46,520 nt of DNA from NCBI GenBank assembly GCA_027050775.1, contig JALUBH010000043.1:1-46520 (forward strand). Direction: 5' to 3'. The DNA comes from Campylobacteraceae bacterium (GTDB lineage Bacteria; Campylobacterota; Campylobacteria; Campylobacterales; Sulfurospirillaceae). Shown piece after piece: positions 35,642-44,339 of the stretch. Positions within the stretch are counted from its first letter, which is position 1. Each line of letters begins with the position of its first letter. The notes under the pieces are model-generated. The model searched no databases and was not told where the DNA came from. It saw only the letters and a list, made by a program, of their open reading frames with translations. Position numbers and translations under genes: made by a program.

Positions 35642-37401
35642 GGATTTGGGGTCAAATACCCCTCTTCCACCAATGTCTCTACAATTTGCCTAAATACCGG
35701 TACAGCAGTTTGTGATGCATAATAAGAGTACTTCTTTTTTGGATTTCTAACCAATACACCTATGGTATAGCTATGTTTAGCATCATTTGCAAAACCAAAA
35801 AATGAACTATTATAATTTTGGCTATATCCACCTCCTTTGGCTATATGAGCCGTACCTGTCTTGCCACCAATTTGTAGGCCTTTATAAATAGCAGCTTTGC
35901 CTGTTCCTTTTAAGACGGTTCTAATAAGAATTTTCTTCATTCTTTGAGCTACAGGGTTTGAAATAACTTGTTTTTGAGGTAAAACATCAAATTGGTTTGA
36001 TTTACCATTTTTAAGTGCAAATCTATCTGCAATTTTTGGAGTAACCTCTCTGCCATTATTATTAAATATATTATATGCTTTCAGAAGCTGCATAAAAGTA
36101 ACTCTCAGTCCATATCCATATCCAACTGTTGCCTTATATATTTCAGACTTGAACTTATACAAAGGAGGTATGTCTCCTCGTGCTTCATAAGGCAAATCTA
36201 TACCAGTTTTGAAAGTAAATCCAAAATTTTTTAAGCCTTGATAAAATTCTATCGGGTTTAGATTCTGAGCAAGTTGTGCCATACCTACATTGCTTGAATG
36301 CACTATAACATCTTCAGCACTCAGCCAATCATACTTATGCGAATCTCTGATTATTTTTTTGCCTATTCTATATTTTCCACCATAAATCCTAACCAAATCA
36401 AACGGATTTACTTTTTTCGCTTTAAGCAAGAGCGAGAAGGTAAAAGGTTTCATAACTGAACCAGGCTCATATAAATATTCTATGGCTGTAACATTTAAAG
36501 AAGGATAATCAACTCTTCTGATAAAATCCGGGTTATATCTATTGCTCGAAGCTAAAGCCAAAATTTTACCCGTTCTGCTATCCATAACACAAGCTACTAT
36601 TTCATCCGCATTTAAATACTTTTTTTTATCATCGATTATCTTCTCTATCATTTTTTGAAGTTTTAATGAGACATTGAGATATATGTTGTAGCCGTCTATC
36701 CTTTTTGTAAAAATACTGCTTCTATCCAATATAACAACATTTGAAATATCTCTTTTCCCTTGCAAAATCGAGTTTTGTATGGGAGCTAGCTTATCTTCAT
36801 AATATTTCTCTAACCCTTTGACGCCAACCACTTTTGTCATAGATTTTTCTTCAACCTTTCGGATGTAACCTATCACGGGAGTAAGGGTATCGACGGCTGG
36901 ATATATTCTTTTTTCACCACTTTCCATTACACTCATACCATGCAGAAACGACTCTTTTGTTTTTGGATTTTCATAAGCAACAAAAACCCTCAAAAGATAT
37001 AGTTTTCTTGCTAAATTTTTTAGATATTTTGCTCTTTTTGAATCAACCTTATAAGAGAGAACAACATTTCCAAAATGAGAATTAATGATTTTTAAAACTT
37101 TTTTAGGATTATCCCCACTATATAAAGAGTAGAGCTTTATAAATAATTGCTTTTTATCAGGGTCTATATTTCTAGTGTCAAGCATAACTTTGTAGAGTTT
37201 TTTACTTGTAGCAACCCTAAAACCGTCTTTACTTATTATGTCACCTCTAAGAGCATGATTTACCTCTTTATGAATCAAAGAAGGCAACTTTCTTTTAACA
37301 CTAGACCAATAAAAGTCAGCTCCTAAAAAAAGTATAAATCCAAGAGTAACGATAAAAAATAAGAAAATTATTTTGTAAGTTTTGGGTTTGGTATTTTGCA
37401 T
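35638..37401 (-). CDS. ftsI: Class B penicillin-binding protein (FtsI/PBP3-like transpeptidase)
   Basis: This 587-residue monofunctional transpeptidase has a single N-terminal anchor (about 9-29), a PBP dimerisation domain with RGDIISKDGFRVA, and a transpeptidase domain with the SXXK motif YEPGSVMKPF, SXN in VHSSNVGMAQ and KTGTA in GGKTGTAHIAKGG. It crosslinks septal or elongation peptidoglycan; the division role is favoured by proximity to ftsW and murG. It is co-directional with fliE-flgC-flgB upstream (15-base gap to fliE), an arrangement known in this phylum. Confidence 0.88.
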   Translation of the reverse strand: MQNTKPKTYKIIFLFFIVTLGFILFLGADFYWSSVKRKLPSLIHKEVNHALRGDIISKDGFRVATSKKLYKVMLDTRNIDPDKKQLFIKLYSLYSGDNPKKVLKIINSHFGNVVLSYKVDSKRAKYLKNLARKLYLLRVFVAYENPKTKESFLHGMSVMESGEKRIYPAVDTLTPVIGYIRKVEEKSMTKVVGVKGLEKYYEDKLAPIQNSILQGKRDISNVVILDRSSIFTKRIDGYNIYLNVSLKLQKMIEKIIDDKKKYLNADEIVACVMDSRTGKILALASSNRYNPDFIRRVDYPSLNVTAIEYLYEPGSVMKPFTFSLLLKAKKVNPFDLVRIYGGKYRIGKKIIRDSHKYDWLSAEDVIVHSSNVGMAQLAQNLNPIEFYQGLKNFGFTFKTGIDLPYEARGDIPPLYKFKSEIYKATVGYGYGLRVTFMQLLKAYNIFNNNGREVTPKIADRFALKNGKSNQFDVLPQKQVISNPVAQRMKKILIRTVLKGTGKAAIYKGLQIGGKTGTAHIAKGGGYSQNYNSSFFGFANDAKHSYTIGVLVRNPKKKYSYYASQTAVPVFRQIVETLVEEGYLTPNP

Positions 37402-37415
37402 TAATTAAACGGTTA

Positions 37416-37709
37416 TTAGATTTGCGTTCTTATTATCTCTTTATATGCATTTAGTGCTTTATTTCTTACCTCTAGCATCATCTTCATGCTCAGTTCGGCT
37501 TTGTCTATAGCAATAGCAGCCTGATGCAAATCTTTCACTTCACCTGTTGCCATATCAGACATAGCTTTTTGAGCATTCTCTTGAAGACCATTTACTTCAG
37601 AGATGCTGCCTTCCAACACTTTTGAAAAGTCTTTAGTATCATTTGTGCTAGTTTTATTTGTGCTAGTATTGTTTAATAATGATGAAATACCATTAACACT
37701 GTTTTGCAT
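37416..37709 (-). CDS. fliE: Flagellar hook-basal body protein FliE
   Basis: The 97-residue protein has an N-terminal variable region (Ser/Thr/Asn rich), then DFSKVLEGSISEVNGLQENAQKA and the conserved HQAAIAIDKAELSMKMMLEVRNKALNAYKEI. FliE joins the MS ring to the rod. It lies 3 bases after flgC, and the three genes share the sigma-54 promoter upstream of flgB. Confidence 0.93.
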   Translation of the reverse strand: MQNSVNGISSLLNNTSTNKTSTNDTKDFSKVLEGSISEVNGLQENAQKAMSDMATGEVKDLHQAAIAIDKAELSMKMMLEVRNKALNAYKEIIRTQI

Positions 37710-37712
37710 CTC

Positions 37713-38207
37713 TTATCCTCTTAAAATATCTATAGCACTTTGAGCCATAGTCTTTGCACTTTGAAATGCGGCTACATTTGCCTGATAAGCTCTTGTAGCT
37801 TCTATTAAGTCTGACATCTCTATCACCGGATTTATATTTGGGTATGCCACATAACCGTCTTTGTTTGCATCTGGACTAGATGGATCATATTTCATCTTAA
37901 AAGGACTCTCATCTCGAACAACTTTATCAACAACCACACTCATTATAGCAGGATTTGCATCCTCCTGTGCAGATGGATCATCTAACGGATTACTGAATTT
38001 TAGCATATTGTTATTGTCATCTATCTGAGAGTTTAATATTTTATCAAAATTTTTAGCTCTAAATACAACTTCCCTTCTTTGATATGGTCCACCTTCGCTA
38101 GTTCTTGTAGTATTTGCATTAGCTATGTTTGAGCTAATGACATTCATTCTAAACCTTTGTGCAGAGAGTCCGTATCCACTTATATCAAAGCCACTTAAAA
38201 ATGCCAT
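37713..38207 (-). CDS. flgC: Flagellar basal-body rod protein FlgC
   Basis: The 164-residue rod component carries the shared N-terminal rod motif FDISGYGLSAQRFRMNVISSNIANANTTRT and the C-terminal helix DLIEATRAYQANVAAFQSAKTMAQSAIDILRG. Both termini form the coiled helices that pack the proximal rod. It lies 8 bases after flgB and 3 before fliE. Confidence 0.95.
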   Translation of the reverse strand: MAFLSGFDISGYGLSAQRFRMNVISSNIANANTTRTSEGGPYQRREVVFRAKNFDKILNSQIDDNNNMLKFSNPLDDPSAQEDANPAIMSVVVDKVVRDESPFKMKYDPSSPDANKDGYVAYPNINPVIEMSDLIEATRAYQANVAAFQSAKTMAQSAIDILRG

Positions 38208-38215
38208 TTTTACTC

Positions 38216-38647
38216 CTAAATCTTTCCTGAAGCATCTAAAACACTTCTGAAAATTGCACTATCTTTTTTTAGCGCAGCAGTCAATGCACTATACATCACC
38301 GCATTTTTGCTCAATTCTGTTGTTTCAACATCTAAATCAACCGTATTTCCATCATTTCTCTGAGTTTGTCCATCTCTTAGATAGATAGTTTCCTTTTGTC
38401 TATCAGTATCAATAAGCCCACTTAGATGTGCACTATTTGTCTTTGCCATTTTTAATGTCTTTTGACTGTCTGTATCGAAGATTTGTCTCTCTTTTTGAGC
38501 CAAAGCCGTCTCAAAATCTATACCTCTTGCTTTGTAGTTGGGAGTGTCTATGTTTGCAATGTTTGAAGCTATCAACTCTTGTCTAATACTTCTAGCATTT
38601 AGACCATCTGCCAACAATGAATAGGCTTTGCTTATCTCAAAAGACAT
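38216..38647 (-). CDS. flgB: Flagellar basal-body rod protein FlgB
   Basis: The 143 residues include SLLADGLNARSIRQELIASNIANIDTPNYKARGIDFE, the rod-protein signature, and a C-terminal helix KNAVMYSALTAALKKD. FlgB forms the proximal rod. It is the first gene of the flgBC-fliE operon and has a clear sigma-54-type promoter 40 bases upstream, which fits the middle-class flagellar gene control known in Campylobacter and Helicobacter. Confidence 0.94.
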   Translation of the reverse strand: MSFEISKAYSLLADGLNARSIRQELIASNIANIDTPNYKARGIDFETALAQKERQIFDTDSQKTLKMAKTNSAHLSGLIDTDRQKETIYLRDGQTQRNDGNTVDLDVETTELSKNAVMYSALTAALKKDSAIFRSVLDASGKI

Positions 38648-38684
38648 CTTTTCCTCACTTCTTCAAATTTTCATGCTAAACATA

Positions 38685-38701
38685 AAGCAAAAAGTATTCC
38701 T
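38685..38701 (-). promoter_or_regulatory. Sigma-54 promoter of flgBC-fliE
   Basis: Minus strand AGGAATACTTTTTGCTT: GG at -24 and GC at -12 separated by ten bases, with the TTGCTT tail typical of RpoN sites. The flgB start is 40 bases further on. Confidence 0.75.
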
Positions 38702-38765
38702 ATATATGTAAAAGCATTCTCTTAATACTTTTTTTGTACAATAAAGAAAAAAAATAAAGATTGAT

Positions 38766-39926
38766 ATGCAAACAGATAAAACACTATTTATTCTTAGCTC
38801 ATTTTGTATATTTGTAGGCATTGTTTTTTCACTTTCATTGCCTGTTTTTACAAATATATACTTTAACTACTCAGAATTTCATTTTTTCATTAGACAGTTT
38901 GGTGTTGGTATGCTGTCCATATTTGTGATGTGGTCACTTTCTAGACTAAATCCTGAAAAAAGTTTGACATTTATAGGCTTTAGTATATTTCTTGTCTGCC
39001 TTTTTCTTATGGGTATTATGCACTATCTTCCTGAAAGTTTAGTTACAAGTGCAGGCGGTGCAAAAAGATGGATAAGACTTCCTGGCTTTTCATTGGCTCC
39101 TATTGAGTTTTTTAAAGTTGGTTTTGTATATTTTTTAGCTTGGAGTTTTGCTAGGAAATTAGATGAAAAAAAGAAAGCATTGAAAGACGAAGTCAAGCTC
39201 ATACTACCCTATGTAGTCGTTTTCATCCTCGTTGTATATTTGATAGCAGTTATGCAAAATGATTTAGGGCAAGTTGTAGTTTTAGCTCTTACTCTAGCCA
39301 TTATGTTACTTTTTGCGGGAACCAGCATCAGGCTTTTTATGATTTCCCTTGTCGGCTCTTTTTTAATTTTTGCGATTGCCATATTTACTTCAGAACATAG
39401 AATTTTGAGAATAAAAGTTTGGTGGAGCACCATACAAAATATGATCCTTTCATTTTTGCCTCAAAGCATAGCTAAAGTTCTAAGAGTTGAGGGAGTGCCT
39501 GAACCATATCAGATTTCAAATTCTCTAAATGCTATAAACCATGGCGGACTTTTTGGGCAAGGTATAGGCTCGGGATCATTTAAACTCGGTTTCTTGAGTG
39601 AAGTGCATACTGACTTTGTGCTAGCAGGAATCGCAGAAGAGACTGGATTTATCGGGATTTTAATAATAACACTAGCTATATTTTTTATAGTTTACAGAAT
39701 ATTTAAAATCGCAAACAGAAGCCAAAATAGAGTTTATTACCTCTTTAGTGTTGGAATTGGACTTTTAATAGTTTTTTCATTCCTTATGAATGCATATGGA
39801 GTGACATCCCTTACACCTATAAAAGGTATCGCTGTACCATTTCTTAGTTACGGTGGAAGCTCTATCTTAGCACTTTCTATCGGTATAGGCATGGTTCTAA
39901 TGGTAAGCAAAAGAGCAAAATTATGA
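38766..39926 (+). CDS. ftsW: SEDS-family lipid II polymerase FtsW
   Basis: The 386 residues with about ten membrane helices polymerise lipid II for septal peptidoglycan with a cognate class B PBP. Landmarks: GGAKRWIRLPGFSLAPIEF, GQGIGSGSFKLGFLSEVHTDFVLAGIAEE (catalytic region), and C-terminal PFLSYGGSSILALSIGIG. RodA is the alternative, but the overlap with murG and the PBP on the other side favour FtsW. It overlaps murG by 4 bases (ATGA). Confidence 0.9.
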   Translation: MQTDKTLFILSSFCIFVGIVFSLSLPVFTNIYFNYSEFHFFIRQFGVGMLSIFVMWSLSRLNPEKSLTFIGFSIFLVCLFLMGIMHYLPESLVTSAGGAKRWIRLPGFSLAPIEFFKVGFVYFLAWSFARKLDEKKKALKDEVKLILPYVVVFILVVYLIAVMQNDLGQVVVLALTLAIMLLFAGTSIRLFMISLVGSFLIFAIAIFTSEHRILRIKVWWSTIQNMILSFLPQSIAKVLRVEGVPEPYQISNSLNAINHGGLFGQGIGSGSFKLGFLSEVHTDFVLAGIAEETGFIGILIITLAIFFIVYRIFKIANRSQNRVYYLFSVGIGLLIVFSFLMNAYGVTSLTPIKGIAVPFLSYGGSSILALSIGIGMVLMVSKRAKL

Positions 39927-40930
39927 TAGCACTTACTGGCGGCGGAACAGGTGGACACCTATCTATAATACGAGCCTTGAAAAATGCTCTTAATAGCAAA
40001 GGAGTAGAGCCCATATATATTGGCTCAAATAAAGGACAAGATAAAAATTGGTTTGAAGATGAAAATGGTTTTAGTCAGAAATATTTTTTGGATTCGCAGG
40101 GAGTAGTAAACAAAAAAGGTTTTCAAAAACTCTCAGCCCTTGCACAGATATTAAAATCATCCTCTACATGTAGAAGAATTTTTAAAAATAATGGTGTAAA
40201 AAACTTGATATCAGTTGGTGGCTACTCGGCTGCCCCTGCTTCCTTTGCAACAATAGGAAACAATGTAAACCTATATGTACACGAACAAAATGCAGCAATA
40301 GGAAGACTAAATAAGATCCTGAAACCATTTGCAAAAGAATTTTTCAGTTCGTATGATAAAAAAAGCAGAGTTAAAGATTATCCTATAGATTTATCATTTT
40401 TTAATAAGAGAAAAGAGATAACAAAACTTCAAACTATTATTTTTTTAGGTGGCTCACAAGGTGCTAGAACTATCAATGAATTAGCCATGTATTTAGCACC
40501 ACAATTACAAAAAAATAGCATACAAATTATACATCAAACAGGAAAAAATGAATTTACAAAAATAGATAATTTCTATAAAAAAAACAACATCAAAGTAGAT
40601 GTTTTTGACTTTTCACTAAATTTAATAGATAAGATTTCCAGAGCTGATTTTGCCATAAGCAGATCAGGTGCTAGCACTCTGTGGGAGCTTTGTGCACTTG
40701 GAATTCCAACACTTTTTATACCATATCCTCATGCAGCAAATGATCACCAATACTACAACGCTAAAACATTAAGCGACAAAGGAATAGCCCTATTAAAAAG
40801 AGAGAGTGAAATAGATACAAAAAATATCTTGAAAGAGATAGAAAGCTTGGATTTAAAATCTATCTCAAGTAGATTAAAAAACGAAATAAAACAAGAAGGT
40901 GCAATTAAAATCATAGAGTCTATAATCTAA
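39923..40930 (+). CDS. murG: UDP-GlcNAc:undecaprenyl-PP-MurNAc-pentapeptide GlcNAc transferase
   Basis: This 335-residue membrane-associated GT28 enzyme makes lipid II. The nucleotide-loop LTGGGTGGHLSIIRAL is at the N-terminus, SVGGYSAAPASFA and HEQNAAIGRLNK follow, and the C-terminal donor site is GGSQGARTINEL plus SRSGASTLWELCALGIPTLFIPYPHAANDHQ. Length is normal for Campylobacterota. It converges with the chloride-channel gene, 2 bases apart. Confidence 0.95.
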   Translation: MIALTGGGTGGHLSIIRALKNALNSKGVEPIYIGSNKGQDKNWFEDENGFSQKYFLDSQGVVNKKGFQKLSALAQILKSSSTCRRIFKNNGVKNLISVGGYSAAPASFATIGNNVNLYVHEQNAAIGRLNKILKPFAKEFFSSYDKKSRVKDYPIDLSFFNKRKEITKLQTIIFLGGSQGARTINELAMYLAPQLQKNSIQIIHQTGKNEFTKIDNFYKKNNIKVDVFDFSLNLIDKISRADFAISRSGASTLWELCALGIPTLFIPYPHAANDHQYYNAKTLSDKGIALLKRESEIDTKNILKEIESLDLKSISSRLKNEIKQEGAIKIIESII

Positions 40931-40932
40931 GA

Positions 40933-42324
40933 CTATTTTTCAGTGCATTGTTTTTCTGTTGTATGAGATGTAAAATCCTTCAAATTTCCTTTAAAAATAT
41001 TTTCTTGTCCCAAGTACAAACTGTATCCAAAACTTCCTAAATAACTCGTAATCACAGCAGCTGTCATAGGAATTACAACATCATCATGGCTCATCTCTGT
41101 AATCATAACTATAGCAGCAAGCGGTGTTTTTGCAGCTGCAGAGAGTGCTGCTCCCATGCCAGCCAAAGTAAACATCACTAACTGTCCCGGAAAAATATGA
41201 CCAAATATATTTCCAAGAGCTGCTCCTATAATCAATACAGGCAGTATCAATCCACCGGGAATACCAAAACCAAGAGTAAAGCTAGTTATCACTATCGCAA
41301 AAATAATTATAACTACATCTGTGGAGATAGGAAAATTCATCTGTGCCATATTTGAGAGAATTTTCATATTTACCGGGGCTGAAAGAACATCTATATTATT
41401 TGTTATATAAAATAATCCTAGCATAAAAGGAATCGCTATCAAAGAGCCAATAAATGGCCTTCTGTCTAATGGTATAATTTTTGCGATCTTAGCAAAAAAG
41501 TGGAATATAAGTGTATATATATAGATAACAAGAGAGATTATAAATCCCATGGCTATGATATAAGGTATGCTATCTAATGTCCAAACGGCTTTACTTGTTA
41601 ATTGTATAAAAGCATGGTTGCCTCTAAAAAATGAAAAAGTCAGATAGCTCACGATGGAAGCGACTATCATAGGAACAAAAGGACGATAATCAAAATCATA
41701 CATATTTTCAAGCTCCATCGCAAAAATAGAACTTCCGAGTGGGGCTTTTAGCAGCGCTCCCGTAAATGCCCCTCCACCTATAAGGCCTAGCATATTTTTA
41801 AATCTTTTTCCAAATCCATATGCCTTCCCGACCCACTCGCCTATACCGATTCCTAGGAAAAATGACGGTCCCTCACGACCTGCTATGAAACCTCCTGAAA
41901 GTGTAAGAACAGATATAATCACTTTATATATCAAAGATTTTATAGTTAAATATTTTGTAGTTTTTAAGTGTAAAATAGAAAAACCGATTCCAGGGCCCCC
42001 TACTTCCGGATTATTTTTGATTGCTTGTCCTGTTAAGATAGCCACCAATAAAGGGTAGATAAAAAGATATATGATGTTTGTTGATAAAAAATTATTGATG
42101 TTCACTAGGACCAAATCCATTAAAGAAGCGATGATACCTGTCGTAATCCCAACAGCGATAGCAAAAGGCAACCATCTGCCTAAGAAAAAAAGTATAGATA
42201 TAGAATCAATCTTTATATTTAATGGACATAGACTATCTTTGCAGACATTTTTAAAATGTTTAAAAACTTGTATGTTTTTATTACCAAAAATCAACCAAAC
42301 AAAGAAATCTCTTATTTTTTTCAT
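40933..42324 (-). CDS. ClC-family anion channel/antiporter, GPGIG selectivity variant
   Basis: I choose ATG 42324 (463 residues), six bases after AGGTG. It has about ten membrane helices and the ClC motifs GREGPSFFLGIG (gating Glu, as in H+-coupled exchangers) and GIPGGLILPVLIIG. The first selectivity loop, GSGIP in most members, reads GGPGIGFS here: the Ser is Pro. In plant CLCa a Pro at this place gives nitrate preference, so nitrate/H+ exchange is conceivable. No CBS domain is present. The gene is convergent with murG and precedes a tRNA. Confidence 0.9.
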   Translation of the reverse strand: MKKIRDFFVWLIFGNKNIQVFKHFKNVCKDSLCPLNIKIDSISILFFLGRWLPFAIAVGITTGIIASLMDLVLVNINNFLSTNIIYLFIYPLLVAILTGQAIKNNPEVGGPGIGFSILHLKTTKYLTIKSLIYKVIISVLTLSGGFIAGREGPSFFLGIGIGEWVGKAYGFGKRFKNMLGLIGGGAFTGALLKAPLGSSIFAMELENMYDFDYRPFVPMIVASIVSYLTFSFFRGNHAFIQLTSKAVWTLDSIPYIIAMGFIISLVIYIYTLIFHFFAKIAKIIPLDRRPFIGSLIAIPFMLGLFYITNNIDVLSAPVNMKILSNMAQMNFPISTDVVIIIFAIVITSFTLGFGIPGGLILPVLIIGAALGNIFGHIFPGQLVMFTLAGMGAALSAAAKTPLAAIVMITEMSHDDVVIPMTAAVITSYLGSFGYSLYLGQENIFKGNLKDFTSHTTEKQCTEK

Positions 42325-42395
42325 AATTATCACCTATTGAATTGTCACAATAGTATCACATTCTTTCTTAAATTGTATTGTAGTCGACAAGAAGA

Positions 42396-42472
42396 TGGCG
42401 CGCCCAGAGCGATTCGAACGCCCGACCGCTGGTACCGCAAACCAGTGCTCTATCCAGCTGAGCTATGGGCGC
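42396..42472 (-). tRNA. tRNA-Arg (anticodon GCG)
   Basis: The minus strand folds as a complete cloverleaf: acceptor GCGCCCA/TGGGCGC, D arm GCTC..GAGC, anticodon stem CTGGT/ACCAG with loop TTGCGGT, variable CGGTC, T arm GGGCG-TTCGAAT-CGCTC and encoded CCA. Bases 34-36 are GCG, reading CGC (and CGU) Arg codons. Bacteria mostly use ACG with inosine for these codons, so the G34 form is worth noting. Confidence 0.92.
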
Positions 42473-42516
42473 ACGCCAATAATAAGGTCGGTATTATACC
42501 CTATTTTTTATAAAAA

Positions 42517-43413
42517 TCAAAGAGATTTCTTCTCTTTTTTCTGCTGAATTAATAAACCAAACACAATTAAAATAAGCCCTATAAAAGTTGAAGGCAAAAT
42601 CTTCTCCCCCAACCAAAAAATATATAAAGACCAATAATAAACAAGGAGATATAAATATAAGATTTGCAATCTTCGAACTACTATTTGTCAACTTCATGGC
42701 ATTCAACCAAAAAACATAAGTAACTCCCATCTCAAAACAACCTATATACAAAGAACCTAACACCCCATAGAAATTTGGCTCATAAGACTTGGAGAAGAGC
42801 AACATATATACAGAGATAAAAAACAAACCGCTAACAAAGCTCACAAACAATCCAATTACTAAATCAACATCTAGTTTTGTACTGTATATCCAATAAATAG
42901 ACCATAGAACAGTAGAAGAAAAAGCCAAAAATACTCCCTCTTTTGAGCTAAAGTCAAAGCCAAAAATGTTACCCTTTGTAGATATAATTAAAATGCCCAC
43001 ATAGCAGATGATAGAAGCTAAAAAATCATATAAGCTAAGTTTATGTTTTAAAATAAAAAAAGATAGGTAGCTAAGTGTCAATGCCCATGTGCAATTTATT
43101 GGCTGTGCAATTTGTGCGGGAAGCAAATCATATGCTTTAAATAATATCAAGTAATACAAAAATGGATTTATTATGCCTAAAAGAATCAATTTTATATACT
43201 CATTCCTTGCATAAGTAAACAAAAGTTGAAATTTTTTATCTTTTTGGATAAGAAACAATAATACAATTACAGAAAATAGTACTGAATAAAAAAGTAATTG
43301 CAAAGGCAAAAAATAGTTTAAAGTAATTTTAAATGCACTTGTAACTGTAGACCATAAAAAACTGCTATCATACCAAAAAAATAAGATTTTTTCTGGTTAG
43401 TTACTCTTTTCAT
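42517..43413 (-). pseudogene. EamA/DMT-family transporter, two frameshifts
   Basis: The central 250 residues (from MPLQLLFYS at 43309) are an intact stretch of a ten-helix drug/metabolite transporter. The true N-terminus (MKRVTNQKKSYFFGMIAVF, from ATG 43413) lies in another frame: adding one base to the A6 run (43356-43361) joins it as AVFLWSTVTSAFKITLNYF. Near the 3' end, removing one base from the A6 run at 42615-42620 restores IYFWLGEKILPSTFIGL and the stop at 42517. Both changes are single homopolymer indels. As written the protein loses its first helix and its last. Confidence 0.75.
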
Positions 43414-43475
43414 TGCAAATTATACTACAAATTTAGCAAGCTTTAGATAAAATCCATAAAAACATAAGGCACAAA

Positions 43476-44330
43476 ATGAATGATAAAATAATAGCATACC
43501 AAGGTGTTGAGGGCGCTTACTCACATCTTGCCTGTAAAAATGCTTTTCCAAAATCTATCTCAATCGCTTGTGAAAGTTTTGAAGATGCTATGAAACTAGT
43601 GAAAAACAAAACTGTTGATTTTGCTATGATTCCTGTTGAAAATTCTACAGCAGGACGAGTAGAGGAGATATATAGACTAATCCCGAAATCATCACTTTTT
43701 ATAGTGAGTGAGCATTTTGAGCCGGTAAATCATTGTCTTTTGGGTATAAAGGGTAGCAAGATAAAGGACATCAAATATGTGGGTTCGCACCCACAGGCTC
43801 TTGCTCAATGTTATAGAAATATCATAAATTTAAACTTAATAGCTGTTGCCAAATTTGATACTGCAGGATCCGCCAAAGAGATAAGTACTAAAAATGACAA
43901 AAAATACGCCTCTATCGCTTCAAAATTAGCTGCTAATTTATATGGCTTAGAGATTTTAAAAGAGCATTTTGGAGATCTAAAAGGAAATGTAACAAGATTT
44001 ATAATACTCTCAAGAGAAAATACGATACCAAAGTACGAGAAAGATAAAGAGTACATCACATCACTTATATTTCATGTTAGAGATATTCCTGCGGCTCTCT
44101 ATAAAGCCCTAGGAGGTTTTGCAACAAATAGCGTGAATCTGCTAAAGCTTGAAAGTTACTCTATGGCTGGCTCCCTACAAGTAAGTAGATTCCACATAGA
44201 TATAGAGGCTCACCCAAAAGAGAAAAAACTAAAACTAGCAATAGATGAATTAAATTATTTTGCAAAAGAGATAAAATACCTAGGTGTATATAAAAAACAC
44301 GAGGGCAGAGAAAATTACAAATTACTATAA
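43476..44330 (+). CDS. pheA: Prephenate dehydratase, stand-alone alphaproteobacterial type
   Basis: The 284 residues form a PDT domain (YQGVEGAYSHLACKNAFP, PVENSTAGRVEEIYRLI, SHPQALAQC, NVTRFIILSR) plus a C-terminal ACT domain (LIFHVRDIPAALYKALGGFA, LLKLESYSMAGS, FHIDIEAHPKE). It converts prephenate to phenylpyruvate. The ESY/DIEAHP pattern is that of the alphaproteobacterial single-domain enzymes; many Campylobacterota use a chorismate mutase fusion instead, so acquisition by transfer is possible. The ACT domain suggests feedback by phenylalanine. A decarboxylase gene for the product class follows 9 bases on. Confidence 0.9.
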   Translation: MNDKIIAYQGVEGAYSHLACKNAFPKSISIACESFEDAMKLVKNKTVDFAMIPVENSTAGRVEEIYRLIPKSSLFIVSEHFEPVNHCLLGIKGSKIKDIKYVGSHPQALAQCYRNIINLNLIAVAKFDTAGSAKEISTKNDKKYASIASKLAANLYGLEILKEHFGDLKGNVTRFIILSRENTIPKYEKDKEYITSLIFHVRDIPAALYKALGGFATNSVNLLKLESYSMAGSLQVSRFHIDIEAHPKEKKLKLAIDELNYFAKEIKYLGVYKKHEGRENYKLL

Positions 44331-44339
44331 GGAGTCAAA

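Noticed and set aside
42256-42513. 85-codon plus-strand frame with APRAIRTPDRWYRKP
   Set aside because: This is the well-known spurious translation of the antisense strand of a tRNA gene.
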